A DNA stretch of 64,000 nucleotides. It comes from Turnera subulata (lineage: Eukaryota > Streptophyta > Magnoliopsida > Malpighiales > Passifloraceae). The DNA lies in NCBI GenBank assembly GCA_028386065.3, contig JAKUCV010007279.1:19980-83979 (forward strand). The letters run 5' to 3'. The notes below the pieces were generated by a model, which worked only from the letters and a program-made list of their open reading frames with translations, was not told the DNA's origin and ran no database searches. How positions within the stretch are numbered: position 1 is the stretch's first letter; every line of letters starts with the position of its first letter. The translations under genes were made by a program, and so were the position numbers. Below are positions 42,715 through 55,300 of this stretch, in pieces.

Positions 42715-43142
42715 TATTATGAATAAATAAGTGAATGTCATTTTTACAACACAGTAAAATCATTTTTACTATACTTGTATTTACCTATGGTAAAATATTT
42801 TACCATATACCTAACTTTCACATGGATTTTTCTATCTACCTATCTACCTTCCATTGTCTTCATTTTTATTAGCTAAATCCATGTGATTTATTCTTATAAT
42901 CCAACCTAAATTATTTATTTTTATCCGGCCATTTTCACCTATAAATACCTCCTTTATTCATACACATTTTTACATTTGATCTTACAATATAAACTCCTCT
43001 TTCTCATTACTACATACCTCCCTTCCCTCCATGTTTGTTTAATTTATATTATTTGTCCATTATCAATATTGCCATCAAAGTTGCAGATATTATTATCATA
43101 AAGTTAATATTTCTACCTTAATATTTTGTCAATTTCATAACA
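42715..43142 (+). repeat. 3' LTR of the degenerate copia element
   Basis: Begins TATTATGAATAAATAAG after the purine tract (the expected TG is TA here) and ends TTTCATAACA. Contains TATAAATACCTCC near 42940. Confidence 0.55.
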
Positions 43143-43282
43143 ACTAAGATAATTAAGAGGGTAAAAAGTGAAGGAAAAGAAGGAATGGCCACTGTATGTG
43201 GCTGGTTTGGTTGTGGCGGACTAAGTAAGCGGCAAAAACAGAAAAGGCAGCCAACCAAACCAACAATTTACTACTACTAAAG
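43143..43282 (+). promoter_or_regulatory. Distal KEG upstream sequence
   Basis: Unique-looking sequence between the copia LTR and the LINE. Before the LINE landed it was about 0.65-0.8 kb upstream of the KEG ATG. No specific site is recognised. Confidence 0.3.
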
Positions 43283-43618
43283 CATTATTGCATTTTAAAA
43301 AAAAAAAGCTTGCATCAGAATTAAGCTTAATTAGAATCTCGTGCTACAGTGATAGAAACAGGAAAAAAACTCCACAACCATTTCCCGGTTAGATCCCGAC
43401 TTACTCCGGCGAGGCCATGCTCGATTGGAGGAGCTCGCCCTCTCCCTGAGTGCAGCCTCAGTACCAGACGCTTCCACCCAGCCTTGCCAGAGACGATCTT
43501 GTAGCAGCAGCGGAACCTTGAAGACGGCTGCACCCCCACGCGCCGCGCCTGTGGTGCGCGTGCCGGCCCTTGTTCCCAGCTCTCCGGTCACCGCGGCCCT
43601 GAGCATGCCGCCGAGGGC

Positions 43619-44998
43619 ATGGAGACAGCTATCGATGTCAACTCCTTCACAGACCGCCACCTGCTCCCTCACCGCAGCCCTGTCAACAGACGTAGATCCC
43701 ATTCGTGCGACCGTGGCTCCGCTCCGCCCACCTCCGGCGACCGATGGCAACCATCTCCCTCTCCTCCTCGGTCGTCGATGCAGCAGTCAATAGCCTCCAT
43801 GGAAGTTTCCAACCTCTTCAACGCCACCCCCGCACCAGGAGGCGAGCATACTACCTCCAACTTGGAAGGTGCGGCTCGAGCTTCACCGGCACAAGAGATG
43901 GTGCCACCTCCTTCCACTGTGGCGGCCGTACAAGATGTCACCAGCATACCCCCTCCACTCCCGTCGGTCGACCATAGTCCCGGTGATGCAAATACCGATG
44001 TTCCCATGGAGGCTGACCGTCCCTCTTATCGAGACTCACTATTTGCTGGGTCAAATCCGCCATTCCAAGCGGATCCCTGGGAAGTCGAAGGCGAAGCAGA
44101 ATTTGAGGAAGGAGATTTGTTCGTTTCTCACACGAACGGAGTGGCTAATCTAGAGTTATCGGATCCATTCAAAGCTCGTCTGGATAAGCCGTGGGAAAAT
44201 GCTGTGATTCTTAAACTGTTCGGCCGCCCGATTGGTTTCACGGCGCTGCATACTAAACTGCAGACTCTTTGGAAACCAACTGGCCCGTTCAAGATCGTCG
44301 ACCTCGAAAACAACTTTTATGTGGTACGGTTCTGGGATGGCAAGGATTACATCCACGCCTTGACCGACGGACCCTGGCTCATATATGGTAGTGTACTCAG
44401 TGTGCAACCCTGGACACCCAACTTCCGTGCATCCACCGGCAGGATTGATTCGATAGTGACATGGATCCAATTTCCTGACTTCCCTACCAATCGCTACCAT
44501 TCCAGGATTCTTCGACAACTCGGCAACATGGTTGGGCGAATAATCAAACTCGACGGTAACTCCTCTAATCCCAGTAGAGCAAAATTTGCTAGAATTGCTG
44601 TCTGTCTTGACTTGACAAAGCCATTGCCGGGTTCAGTACACCTTGAAGGGGAACCTTTAAAGGTCAGCTATGTAGGCTTGCCAAATATCTGCTATGTGTG
44701 TGGAAAACTTGATCATAATGTTTTAGTTTGCCCACATGCCCCGCATCCACCGCATGAGGCTGCAGCGCCGCCACCTACAACTTCGATGACAAATGAGCGG
44801 GAGCGGGTGGTTGTCACGCCCGGCGAAGGACGGGGTGAGTGGATGAATGCGCCAAGATTTTCGAGGCGTCCACCCCGACGTCAAGTTCCTAGCACTCAGG
44901 CTCCCCCTTTGCCCCATAACCCTAGCCGTCCATCCTCCCCACCCCTCTTGCCCCGCCCCTATCTACATCCACCTCACATAATGTCCTGCCAGCGGTGA
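43619..44998 (+). CDS. LINE ORF1 protein with DUF4283 and zinc knuckle
   Basis: 459 codons from an ATG at 43619, the first good in-frame start. Residues 1-165 are Pro/Ser-rich and low complexity. About 175-335 is a DUF4283 domain (DKPWENAVILKLFGRPIGF, then YVVRFWDGKDY and the WIQFPDFP motif). A CX2CX4HX4C knuckle reads CYVCGKLDHNVLVC around residue 360. The C-terminus is Pro-rich. This is the nucleic-acid-binding ORF1 of plant L1-like LINEs. A frame change near 44995 separates a further 142 codons (44995-45423), likely the original C-terminus. The open frame suggests a fairly young copy. Confidence 0.7.
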   Translation: METAIDVNSFTDRHLLPHRSPVNRRRSHSCDRGSAPPTSGDRWQPSPSPPRSSMQQSIASMEVSNLFNATPAPGGEHTTSNLEGAARASPAQEMVPPPSTVAAVQDVTSIPPPLPSVDHSPGDANTDVPMEADRPSYRDSLFAGSNPPFQADPWEVEGEAEFEEGDLFVSHTNGVANLELSDPFKARLDKPWENAVILKLFGRPIGFTALHTKLQTLWKPTGPFKIVDLENNFYVVRFWDGKDYIHALTDGPWLIYGSVLSVQPWTPNFRASTGRIDSIVTWIQFPDFPTNRYHSRILRQLGNMVGRIIKLDGNSSNPSRAKFARIAVCLDLTKPLPGSVHLEGEPLKVSYVGLPNICYVCGKLDHNVLVCPHAPHPPHEAAAPPPTTSMTNERERVVVTPGEGRGEWMNAPRFSRRPPRRQVPSTQAPPLPHNPSRPSSPPLLPRPYLHPPHIMSCQR

Positions 44999-45423
44999 TT
45001 CCAGTCCCGGATCCTCCCCCACTACCACCACAGTCCATTGAGACCCAACCCCCTACTGAACAAACCCCTGTCTTACCTACTCTTCTAGACTTCCTCGGGG
45101 AGGGATCCATTAGGAAATCTAAAAGTAAACTTCACAACCGAATCAAAAAACAATCCACGAAAAAATCCCAACCGGTAAAAATTTCCAAACTCACCAAGGA
45201 AAACCCCAAACGACAAACCCTTAGGGATGTATCCAATGCCCAACCCCACTCGCATAATCCTGAGATTTCCCTGACTCTCACTGGCCCTAACCCACCTCCA
45301 GCTATTGCCTCAGCCGTCTATCCAGTCGTTTCCTCAAATTTCAACCAATCCGCCCCCCTCCCCGGCCCCGCAAACCCCAAAACCATACAGCGGTGGTCCT
45401 GGGAGAAGAATGCCACAGCATGA
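44995..45423 (+). pseudogene. Frameshifted C-terminal part of LINE ORF1
   Basis: 142 codons in the next frame, Pro/Lys/Ser-rich, following the 459-codon frame without a gap. It is best read as the original continuation of ORF1 after a frameshift. Confidence 0.4.
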
Positions 45424-45722
45424 TTTTCTCTCCAGGAGCGTTCAGCTCCAGTATGGACGTGGATCGGCGGACGGTGCCTCCCCACCCTCATTGACCGATC
45501 TTTACTCCCGGCCTTGGTTGTTTCCACCTCGGCCAATTCCTGAGCCTGTTTCAATTTATTATATGTTTGGAATTTTGATTCCTTGTCATGTAGTGTCCTA
45601 TTATGGTTATCATGTTTTCTTGTATATTATAGAAGTCGAATTGAGCTATCGACTTCTAAACAAGCTCACGTATATTTTTAATATACTTCCCGATTTCGAC
45701 AAAAAAAGCCATTATTGCATTT

Positions 45723-46130
45723 GCATCAACAAAACAAGGTTGCTCGCTCGCTCTCTCTCTGGCGACACCGAGACCACGCTAAAAGGTTGTTTTGAAAGAG
45801 AGAGGAAAAAAAAAAAGAGGAGAAATAAATTAAAAAAAGAAAAAGAAAAAAGAAAAGCGAAACGAAGAAGAAGAGGAAGAGGAAGAGGAAGAGGAGGCGC
45901 TCCACCATATCTAGCTATCTATCTATCTTAGCTAGTAGCTTAGCTTTCCATAAACCCTTTTTACTCGCATAAAAATCTTTCTTCCTTTCTTTCTTTCGCT
46001 GTCATCGCCGCCGCCGCCGCCGCCACCACCACCGGGAGGAGGAGAATAATTGAAATAGGAAAAAAAAAAAGGAACAAAGAGAGAGAGAGAGGGATTAGAT
46101 TAAATAAATATAAGGGAGGGAGAGAGGGAT

Positions 46131-46161
<31 letters not shown>

Positions 46162-46354
46162 TTGTCTCGGGCAGGGGACGACAGGGTGGTGGAAGGAATG
46201 GATCTACGCACGGCTCTCTAACTTAAAGGCAAATCGGAAGCCCGAAGGAGTGAGTGTGTTTATTCGAGTGAGTGAGTGAGTTAGGTTAAGTTTAGGTATA
46301 GGTTAAGTTAAAGGTGTAGGTTAGGTTATAGAGGTGTGGGTGTGGGGGGGCGAA
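45723..46354 (+). promoter_or_regulatory. KEG proximal promoter and 5' UTR with microsatellites
   Basis: Contains an A/G-rich tract (45798-45895), GCC/ACC repeats (46006-46032), a GA run (46078-46092) and a CTT run of about ten units (46131-46161). GAGA/CTT tracts in plant 5' UTRs often affect expression. The TATA box and transcription start are not clear. No upstream ATG in frame with KEG was found, only a GTG at 46334. Confidence 0.5.
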
Positions 46355-49300
46355 ATGAAGGTGCCGTGCTGCTCGGTGTGCCAGACCAGGTACAACGAGG
46401 AGGAGAGGGTTCCGTTGCTCCTCCAATGCGGCCACGGCTTCTGCAAGGACTGCCTCTCCCGCATGTTCTCCGCTTCTCCCGACACCTCCCTCGTCTGCCC
46501 CCGCTGCCGCCACCCCTCCCTCGTCGGCAACTCCGTCCTCGCCCTCCGCAAGAACTTCGCCGTCCTCTCCCTCCTCCACCACCACCATCACTCCTCCCCT
46601 GCCCCCAATTTCGACTGCGATTACACCGACGACGACGACGATGACGATGACCGCGGCCGCGAAGACGACCCCGACGACCTCTACCACGACAGGTGCAGCC
46701 GCGGCTCCCACGCCTCCAGCTCCACCGCCTGCGGGGACGCCATCGACCTCGGCGCCCACCAGCAGGTCAAGCTGCTCAGGAAGTTGGGGGAGGGCGGGAG
46801 GACCAGGGTGGAGACCTGGGCCGGTCTTGTGGTTGGCGGCGGAGCCAAGTGCAGGCACCGTGTGGCCGTCAAGAAGGTGGAGGTCGGGGAGGAGATGGAG
46901 GTCGACTGGATTCAGGCTCAGCTTGAGACCCTGCGTCGCGCCGCCATGTGGTGTAGGAATGTTTGCACTTTCCATGGTGTTGTTAAGATGGAAACCTGCT
47001 TGGGCCTCGTTATGGATAGGTGCTTCGGCTCCGTTCAATCTGAAATGCTGCGAAACGAAGGCCGCCTTACCCTTGAACAGATTCTCAGGTTTGGTTTGCC
47101 CTACTCTCTCTCTCTCTCTCTCTCTCTTTATCTTTCGCTTTTCTTTGTAAATTCATAATGTCATAGGATTGTATTTGCATTTGATCCTCATTTAGTTGGT
47201 AACTTGTGCTGGATAAGTGGATGACAATTTTGTGGATATATGGGGCGTATGGTATGGTATTGGGAATCAGGCCGGAGTAAATCTGATATCTTGTTAGCTG
47301 CTTTTAACTTTTGAGTGCTAACCTTAAGGTGAATGATGATGACAGTGATTATTTAGAATTATAAAGTCTCATCGTCCTGGATGTTCACAGTTGAATGTTA
47401 GTTTTAGAGCTCTGGAGATCAATCTAAGGATGTAAATCAAGTTTCTTCTTTAATATCAGAAGCTTAAACTAATGTCTTGATCACTTCATTTCCAAACCTT
47501 CTCTTTAGAATTATTAGCTGGGTTAAGATTCTTGTATCATTGTAGTCGGCTTCTGACATCTGCAGATATGGAGCTGATGTTGCAAGAGGAGTGGCTGAAC
47601 TCCATGCAGCAGGTGTTGTCTGCATGAACTTAAAACCTTCAAATCTTCTTTTGGATTCAAATGGTCGTGCAGTGGTTTCTGACTACGGACTTGCTGCAAT
47701 TTTAAAGAAACCTGCCTGTCGGAAAGCTCGACCTGAGTGTGATTCTGCAAAAATCCATTCGTGCATGGACTGTGCAATGCTGAGCCCACACTATGCTGCT
47801 CCAGAGGTGTGGGAGCCTGTCAAGAAATCATTAAATCTTTTCTGGGATGATGCAATAGGTATATCTGCAGAGTCAGATGCCTGGAGTTTTGGTTGTGCCC
47901 TGGTCGAGATGTGCACGGGTTCCACCCCGTATGTAGAGTAACTTACCATTTATTGTAGCTTCTACTTCCCTTTTTCTTTAACTTTTTTTCCCTATTTAGT
48001 GCGCAATGCTTTCTTAGGTGCTGAAACTTGCATTCGTTCTGCAGGTGGGCTGGTTTAAGTGCAGAGGAAATTTATCGAGCTGTTGTCAAGGCTCGGAAGT
48101 TGCCTCCACAGTATGCAAGTGTTGTAGGTGTTGGACTGCCAAGAGAATTATGGAAGATGATTGGGGAGTGCCTGCAATTCAAGGCATCAAAACGACCCAC
48201 TTTTAGTGCAATGTTAGCAATATTCCTCCGCCATTTACAAGAGCTGCCACGGAGCCCTCCTGCCAGTCCTGATAAGTAAGAGGTTCAATATTATTATTTT
48301 AGAATGTTTTTTCTTGCATAATTTCAGGTTTCCTTTGTTGATGCCAAGGGTTCTGTTAGAGCCGATTTATTTATTTATTTTTTGGTGAGAGTTTTGAGTT
48401 TTATTTGCTGAGAAAAGTTATACCATAATTGTAGTAGCTTTGCAAAGTATCCTGTATCAAACCAAACGGAACCCACCCCACCACCTGATTTGGAGGTTTT
48501 TCAAGACAACCCTAGTCATCTCCACCGATTAGTATCTGAAGGTGATGTCTGTGGTGTCAGGTTCGTTTGCTCCATTGTGGACTGCTTGGTGCTCTCTTTG
48601 TAAGGGACCTTCCACCTTCATTATATTAAACCTTTTTTTCTTATGCTGCAGACATCTGCTTGCAAAAGTTGCATCAGGTAATAGTGGAAGCTCTTTATCT
48701 ACTCTGTTGGAAGCACAAAATGCTGATGGCCAAACAGCTCTTCACCTGGCTTGTAGACGCGGTAGTGCAGACCTTGTTGAGTCGATACTGGAGTGCAGGC
48801 AGGCAAATGTGGATGTGCTGGACAAAGATGGTGATCCTCCACTTGTTTTTGCTCTAGCTGCTGGTTCCCCTGGTTGTGTTCGTGCCCTTATCACAAGAGG
48901 AGCTAATGTTAGATCTAGGTTGAGGGAAGGTTTTGGCCCATCTGTTGCTCATGTTTGTGCATATCATGGCCAACCTGATTGCATGCGTGTACGTCTTTAA
49001 GTCCCTAAGTTTCATAATGAGATTGTTCTCTTCTGCTTCTTGTTGAAACTAGTATAAACCCATGACAGGAACTACTGTTGGCTGGTGCTGACCCCAATGC
49101 TGTGGATGATGAAGGGGAGTCTGTGTTGCATAGAGCTGTTGCCAAGAAATATACAGATTGTGCTATTGTCATATTGGATAATGGAGGCTGTAGATCAATG
49201 GCTGTTCCGAACTCAAAAAATTTGACGTAAGTGTGGATTACTTTGTTTTTTATCTTTCTTTCCTCTACTTCGAGAGCATACGTGAACAATGTTACTTCTA

Positions 49301-52300
49301 TCAATAAATCAAGCTACTGGGATGTAGAGGTATGTTTTGGTAGAGAGAAAGCAATAGGAAGAAGGGAAGAGAGTGCTAAAACTAGGGGAATACTACTTCC
49401 TGACATTTTCAGAACCATTTTTCTTCATGGCTTGCAATAATTCAAACCTTATGGAGATTCATTAGGCATGCAAAAGAAAATCTTGCATATGTTCCAAGCT
49501 ACAACTCAGGTCCAGTCAAACCTTTTTTTTAGACTAGCCGGTTTCATCGATGAAGTTTAAAGAGGTAAAACAGCAAACTGGATTTCCAATGAGAATGTTT
49601 CACCTATTTCACCAAATTACAGCACCATGAGACAATTATGTGATTTTCTTCTGCAATAGGGGATAGTATCATGTCTTATTCGCTACTGTGCTAAAACAAA
49701 AAGTCTATTTGCAGATATTACATGCACCATTGGACATGACATTATTCTTTTGCTTTTACTTTTGTTTTCGGTCTTTCTATACTGCTAATTTTATTCTTCT
49801 AAACATCATAGTCCGTTGCACTTGTGTGTGGCAACCTGGAATGTGGCTGTCGTCAAAAGGTGGGTGGAAGTTGCATCCAAGGAAGAAATTGCTGAAGCAA
49901 TTGATATCCCGAGTCCCGTTGGAACTGCATTGTCTATGGCAGCTTCTCTGAAGAAGGATCATGAAATTGGTAATGCTAGTAGTTTAGACTGCCTAAGTAC
50001 GTGAATAGATGACCTAACAAAACTTGGTCAGAAATTTATTCTGTGAAGTCACTGTTTAATCTCTGCTCAACTAATTGGTGTTATTGCATTATGCATCTCA
50101 CTTTATCTCTGACCTCCCCTTGGTGTATTTCATGTTTTCTTATCAACTTTGTCAATTCTATGTAGAGGGGAGAGAACTTGTGAAGATATTACTTAATGCT
50201 GGAGCAGATCCAACTGCCCAAGATGCGCAGCATGGCCGCACAGCTTTACATACTGCTGCTATGGCTAATGATGTTGAGTTGGTCAAAGTAAGCAATTTGG
50301 TCTTCCCACTACTTTATCTAAATTTTTAATTCTTTCTTTCTCCCATCCCAAGATAATTTAAGAGGCAAAAGAAGATCCATACAATAGCATAGATAGGAAA
50401 GATCATTATTGGAAAAGAATCATGTTGGCATAGCAAAACCACTGCAGAATTTGGACTAAGCCCTCACCCTCTGGGACACTTATACGATTATGAAGCCCAT
50501 CAATAGGTGGGTTATAATAGGACTTGCAAAATGACGTCAGGTTACTCTCCTAGTTTCTTCTTCTAAGAGAGATAGTAAGAAGAGTAATACCTCAACCTTT
50601 GTCAATTTCATCCATCAGATGGATGCCTATATTGCTATCTGTGTCGTAAAATAATGCTTGAAGTTGGAGCAACTTTATAACAACAGCTGCGTATAGCAAG
50701 CAATTACCATTTATTATCGTTGGGCTCAACCCCTAGGTCCCAAAGTTTGTGTTTTTTTTCAAGGCTAGACCATCTTCCTCGACAGCCTTCTACTGCTCCA
50801 CATTCTGCCACACTTCTTTATCTGTCAACAGCTCTACCACTTCTCAAACGTATTTATTGTTTGTTTCCATCTCTGCTTTAATCTAACCGTATCTGTAAAT
50901 TGTTGACTAGATTATGCTTGATGCTGGAGTGGATGTGAATATCCGGAATGTGCAAAATACAATACCCCTTCATGTAGCCTTGGCTAGAGGAGCGAAATCA
51001 TGTGTTGGATTGTTGTTATCTTCCGGGGCAGATTGTAACCTGCAGGTTTGTTGCCATTGAACTCCTAATTCACCTTCTGAAAGCTTTTTTTTTTTCCACT
51101 TATTTGATTATTGTGTTCATTTGGTTTCTTATTTGCATGCTAGTTTCTAGCAAGGTAGCTAAAGAAAGTTTTTAGTAAGCTTAGCCATTTAACCTTTGAT
51201 GTCTATTTAAAAGTAAAGTTGCAAAAGTACAATGCGTGATTGCAGAATTTGTGGGTGCATCATAACATGGAATCTAGTTTAATGTGGTATGAGCTAATCA
51301 AGCGTGATTTAAATTGAAAGAATCAAACTCTGCAACTTGAAGATGTTAGAATACATATTCTTGATGAAAAGTTGCTTCCATCATTTATTCATGTGCACTT
51401 TTTTCATTGCTATAATTTCTGAGCATTCCTTTTGCTGACACATGAAATTCTGTTTAAAATCATGTGCATTTTGTCTTTTGATGTTATCTTCATTTTTGGT
51501 TTGTTGACAATGTTTTGCGATGTCAATTGGCTTTTGAAATGATTAGCTTTCAACTTCTCAATCAGTAATTTACTCATGATTGTTAGGATGATGAAGGCGA
51601 CAATGCTTTCCACATAGCAGCAGAAGCAGCAAAAATGATACGCGAAAATCTCGAATGGCTTATAATCATGCTTAGGAATCCTGATGCTGCTGTTGAAGTT
51701 AGAAATCACAGGTGAGTAATGGCAATATGACCATGGATCCATTTTCCAGCATTCTCATTTTTCTTTTTGACTTACTGCTTCAACTCTACATTATAATATT
51801 AAATTTTGATATACTGTGGGGCCTTCAGTTTTTTTTTTTTGTTTCTGACTGTAGAGAATATGGCATTTATGTTTTGGAGTTGACTGTGAAGTTACAAATA
51901 TGATGTGGCTTTTATGTTTTTGGAGTTAACTGTGAAGCTAAAAATATTTTTCTTTTTGACTTACTGCTTCAACTCTACATTATAATATTAAATTTTGATA
52001 TACTGTGGTGCCTTAAAGTTTTTATTGTTTCTGACTGTAGAGAATATGGCATTTATGTTTTGGAGTTGACTGTGAAGTTACAAATATGATGTGACTTGGA
52101 CTGCCAAACTCCCACATATTATTGACTTGATTTCTCTATCTTGTTCTGACAGTGGTAAGACACTGCGTGACTTTTTGGAGGCTCTTCCTCGGGAATGGAT
52201 TTCTGAAGATTTGATGGAGGCCCTTGTGAGTAGGGGAGTTCATCTGTCTCCCACTATGTGAGAAGAAATCTCTGATTCTCTGTGCTTTTCTTAGTCTTGA

Positions 52301-55300
52301 ATGTTAATGATGCATACTTTAAATGGTCGATTTTGTAGCATCTGAGGGAAGTCTTACATATAATGACAAACACATAGTAAGGTTTAATTGCAAAAGCAAA
52401 CCTGTAGCCTGTGAATTTCATGAGTATGAAGAGCCCAAATATGGCTGTTTTAAACTTGATTGGACTCCATAGTAACTCAATAGTCCGGAAAACCTAACGT
52501 GGTAAAGGAGCCCATAACCTCTCCACCTTTTCAAAAAGAGTACGCATCGTTCATGGTTCTTCTTGGAAAAAATGGCGTTCTTTTAGCCAGCCACACATAG
52601 TGGATGCTTATGTTGTATTGCTGGCTATTGTTATACTCCTGGTCGCTGTAAATACTTGGTGATCCTAAACATTGAGCACCTTTTGGAAGGAAGCGCTGGA
52701 GACTTTGGAATCGTTCTCCCTAAATTTTTAGCTCATCATACTTAGAAAGCTTTTGTTATGCATAACACTTCATGATTCTAATTGTTGACCTCTTTGTAGA
52801 GAGAAGATCAGGAGACTTAAGCTCGTCTCTCTAAATTATATCCCCATATATGTATAAGGCATTAGTTCTATGCGATGTTCCCGCATCTCTATAGATTAAT
52901 AACCATTATTTATGCATGGATAACATGCCTTATCATCAGAAAAATGTTTTATGATACGATTTTTTTAAATGCCAATCAGATATGATGTGGGTGACTGGGT
53001 AAAGTTCAATAGGAGTGTTAGCACTCCCACATATGGGTGGCAAGGTGCAAAACATAAAAGCGTGGGTTTTGTGCAAACTATTGTGGATAAGGACAATCTT
53101 GTGGTGTCATTCTGCACCGGGGAGGCTCGCGTGTTAGCCAATGAAGTGCTGAAGGTTATTCCCCTGGATAGGGGGCAGCATGTCCAGCTTAAGCAAGATG
53201 TCAAGGAGCCGAGGTATGGATTTGCGTCGTTACTAGTTTGAAAAATATTAGACATAAATTTGTCAGTTTGCTTTAAGAACTGCAATGATTAACAGTGTCC
53301 ATCCCTCTTCTGTGTACTCCTGTCACAAGACTTTTTTTGGGCATTTTTGTCAATATAGAAATGCTATTTTTCTATTTTTTTGTTTTCACAATCCTGGCTC
53401 CTCCATCTTGTAGGGACTGATTTGGAAAATCCTCTACCACATAGTGATATATTGGCACAAGAAAAAACTACTGCCAAATTTGTACTTTTGATACTCTTGG
53501 CATGGGGACGTAATACAAACACATGAATTCAATATATGCACATCGTCATTGTGTTCTGCAGCACATAGACTTATTCCATAAACCCTCCATGATAACAAAT
53601 ACAATGGGAAGTTTTTATTAAACTGGGAAAAGAGATTTTCTTTAGCTTATGGAATTCCATAAGTATAATATAAAAAGAGCTTTGTTGTGTAGGTTAACAG
53701 GGATTCCCAAGTAGATTTGTTCAGTGCGCAGATTGAGTACTCCCTGTCATAGCAAAATATTTACGGTGCTGCCTATTATGTAGATATCTCAATGAAAAAC
53801 AAAAATAAATTCTGTTAATAGGCTCGAGAGATAAATTTTATATGATGTTCTGACAAAAAAAAGTAAGAGGGATAAATTTTATAGGTATTCATCCAAGCAT
53901 TGGACATAGAACTGGATGGAGATGAACAGTGTCATTGTGTTTGATGGTTATGGTATATGATAAGAATGGTCCAAGTAGTAAATTAGTTGCTGCTATTCTG
54001 TGAGACTATGATGGCGCCCATGAGGTACTTGGGGCAAGATTGTCCTAAAAATTTTGCTTCTATATTTGCTCTTTTATTGTGGAATGGGTAGTACTGAAGT
54101 TGTGTAAGGCAAACTGTTGTCAGCTTCCATTACATACCTTCTATAATTTGCAGAAATATGGCTCTAAAATTTGATCTGATCGTCCTCTTATCAGGTTTGG
54201 TTGGCGTGGTCAGTCACGTGACAGTATTGGAACTGTTTTATGTGTTGATGATGATGGGATTCTTCGTGTTGGGTTCCCTGGTGCATCTAGAGGCTGGAAA
54301 GCTGATCCTGCAGAGATGGAAAGAGTTGAAGAATTCAAGGTTGGTGACTGGGTTCGTATCCGGCCCACACTTACAACTGCCAAACATGGTTTAGGATCTG
54401 TGACACCTGGGAGCATTGGTATTGTTTATTGCATTAGACCAGATAGTAGTCTTATTCTGGAGTTGAGTTATCTCCCAAATCCTTGGCACTGTGAACCAGA
54501 AGAGGTTGAGCCTGTTGCTCCTTTCAGGGTATGACAAATTGTAATGTTTATCATGGAAGTTATCTCAGTTGTTTTTCTTTTTTTGACTACTTTACCCTAG
54601 GAAAATAATCAATCTACGATATGATTTTACAGATTGGGGACCGTGTGTGCGTGAAGCGATCTGTTGCTGAACCTAGATATGCATGGGGTGGTGAGACCCA
54701 TCATAGTGTTGGAAGGATTAGTGAGATAGAGAATGATGGCCTCCTAATAATTGAAATACCAAATCGTCCTATACCGTGGCAGGCCGATCCATCTGATATG
54801 GAAAAGGTTGAAGATTTCAAGGTAAATTGCTGTTGTAATCCCCATGATGTGGTTTTCCGTTTTCCATAGAGTTTCTGGTGTAACAGGGACTATTTGAGAT
54901 AATGTGGAACTACCAAACTTCCATGTTGGCTATTTATTGTATTTTTATAGGCGCAAGTCTCATCCTCTTTGCACAGGTTGGGGATTGGGTTAGAGTGAAG
55001 GCGTCGGTTTCTTCTCCAAAATATGGATGGGAGGATGTTACACGAAACAGTATTGGGATAATTCACAGCTTGGAGGAAGATGGGGATATGGGTGTTGCCT
55101 TCTGTTTCAGGAGCAAGCCATTCTCGTGTTCTGTGACAGATGTGGAGAAGGTGTCTCCTTTTAGAGTGGGACAAGAGATACATATTATGCCATCTGTCAC
55201 TCAGCCTCGACTTGGATGGTCAAATGAAAGTCCGGCAACTGTTGGAAAGATTGTGAGAATAGACATGGATGGTGCTTTGAACGTACGCATGCTAAGCTTT

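Larger units (their letters stand above)
36515..43142 (+). mobile_element. Degenerate copia element, 5'-truncated and split twice
   Basis: From 36515 the gag tail, protease, integrase, RT and RNase H remnants lie in order, followed by a purine tract (TTCAAGGGGAAG, 42703-42714) and a 428-bp 3' LTR (42715-43142). The 5' LTR is missing. The body is split by an AT-rich insert (about 39880-40560) and by the solo LTR at 40799-42341. Confidence 0.7.
43296..45709 (+). mobile_element. LINE with ORF1 only (ORF2 deleted)
   Basis: A 13-bp target duplication CATTATTGCATTT flanks it (43283-43295 and 45710-45722). It has a 5' UTR, a DUF4283/CCHC ORF1 and a 3' tail ending TTTCGAC followed by a run of A, the usual end of plant L1-type LINEs. 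The endonuclease-RT ORF2 is absent; ORF1 is followed directly by about 0.28 kb of 3' region. It sits in the KEG promoter region in the same orientation. Confidence 0.75.

Noticed and set aside
43331..43750. GC-rich minus-strand frame of 139 codons
   Set aside because: It is antisense to LINE ORF1 and its 5' UTR. It exists only because of high GC and has no recognisable domain.
46334..46354. Upstream start for KEG adding seven residues
   Set aside because: The codon at 46334 is GTG, not ATG. The first in-frame ATG is at 46355.
46292..47038. Val/Ala/Gly-rich minus-strand frame of 248 codons
   Set aside because: It is the shadow of KEG exon 1, whose codons are GC-rich; its composition reflects Asp and Pro codons on the other strand.
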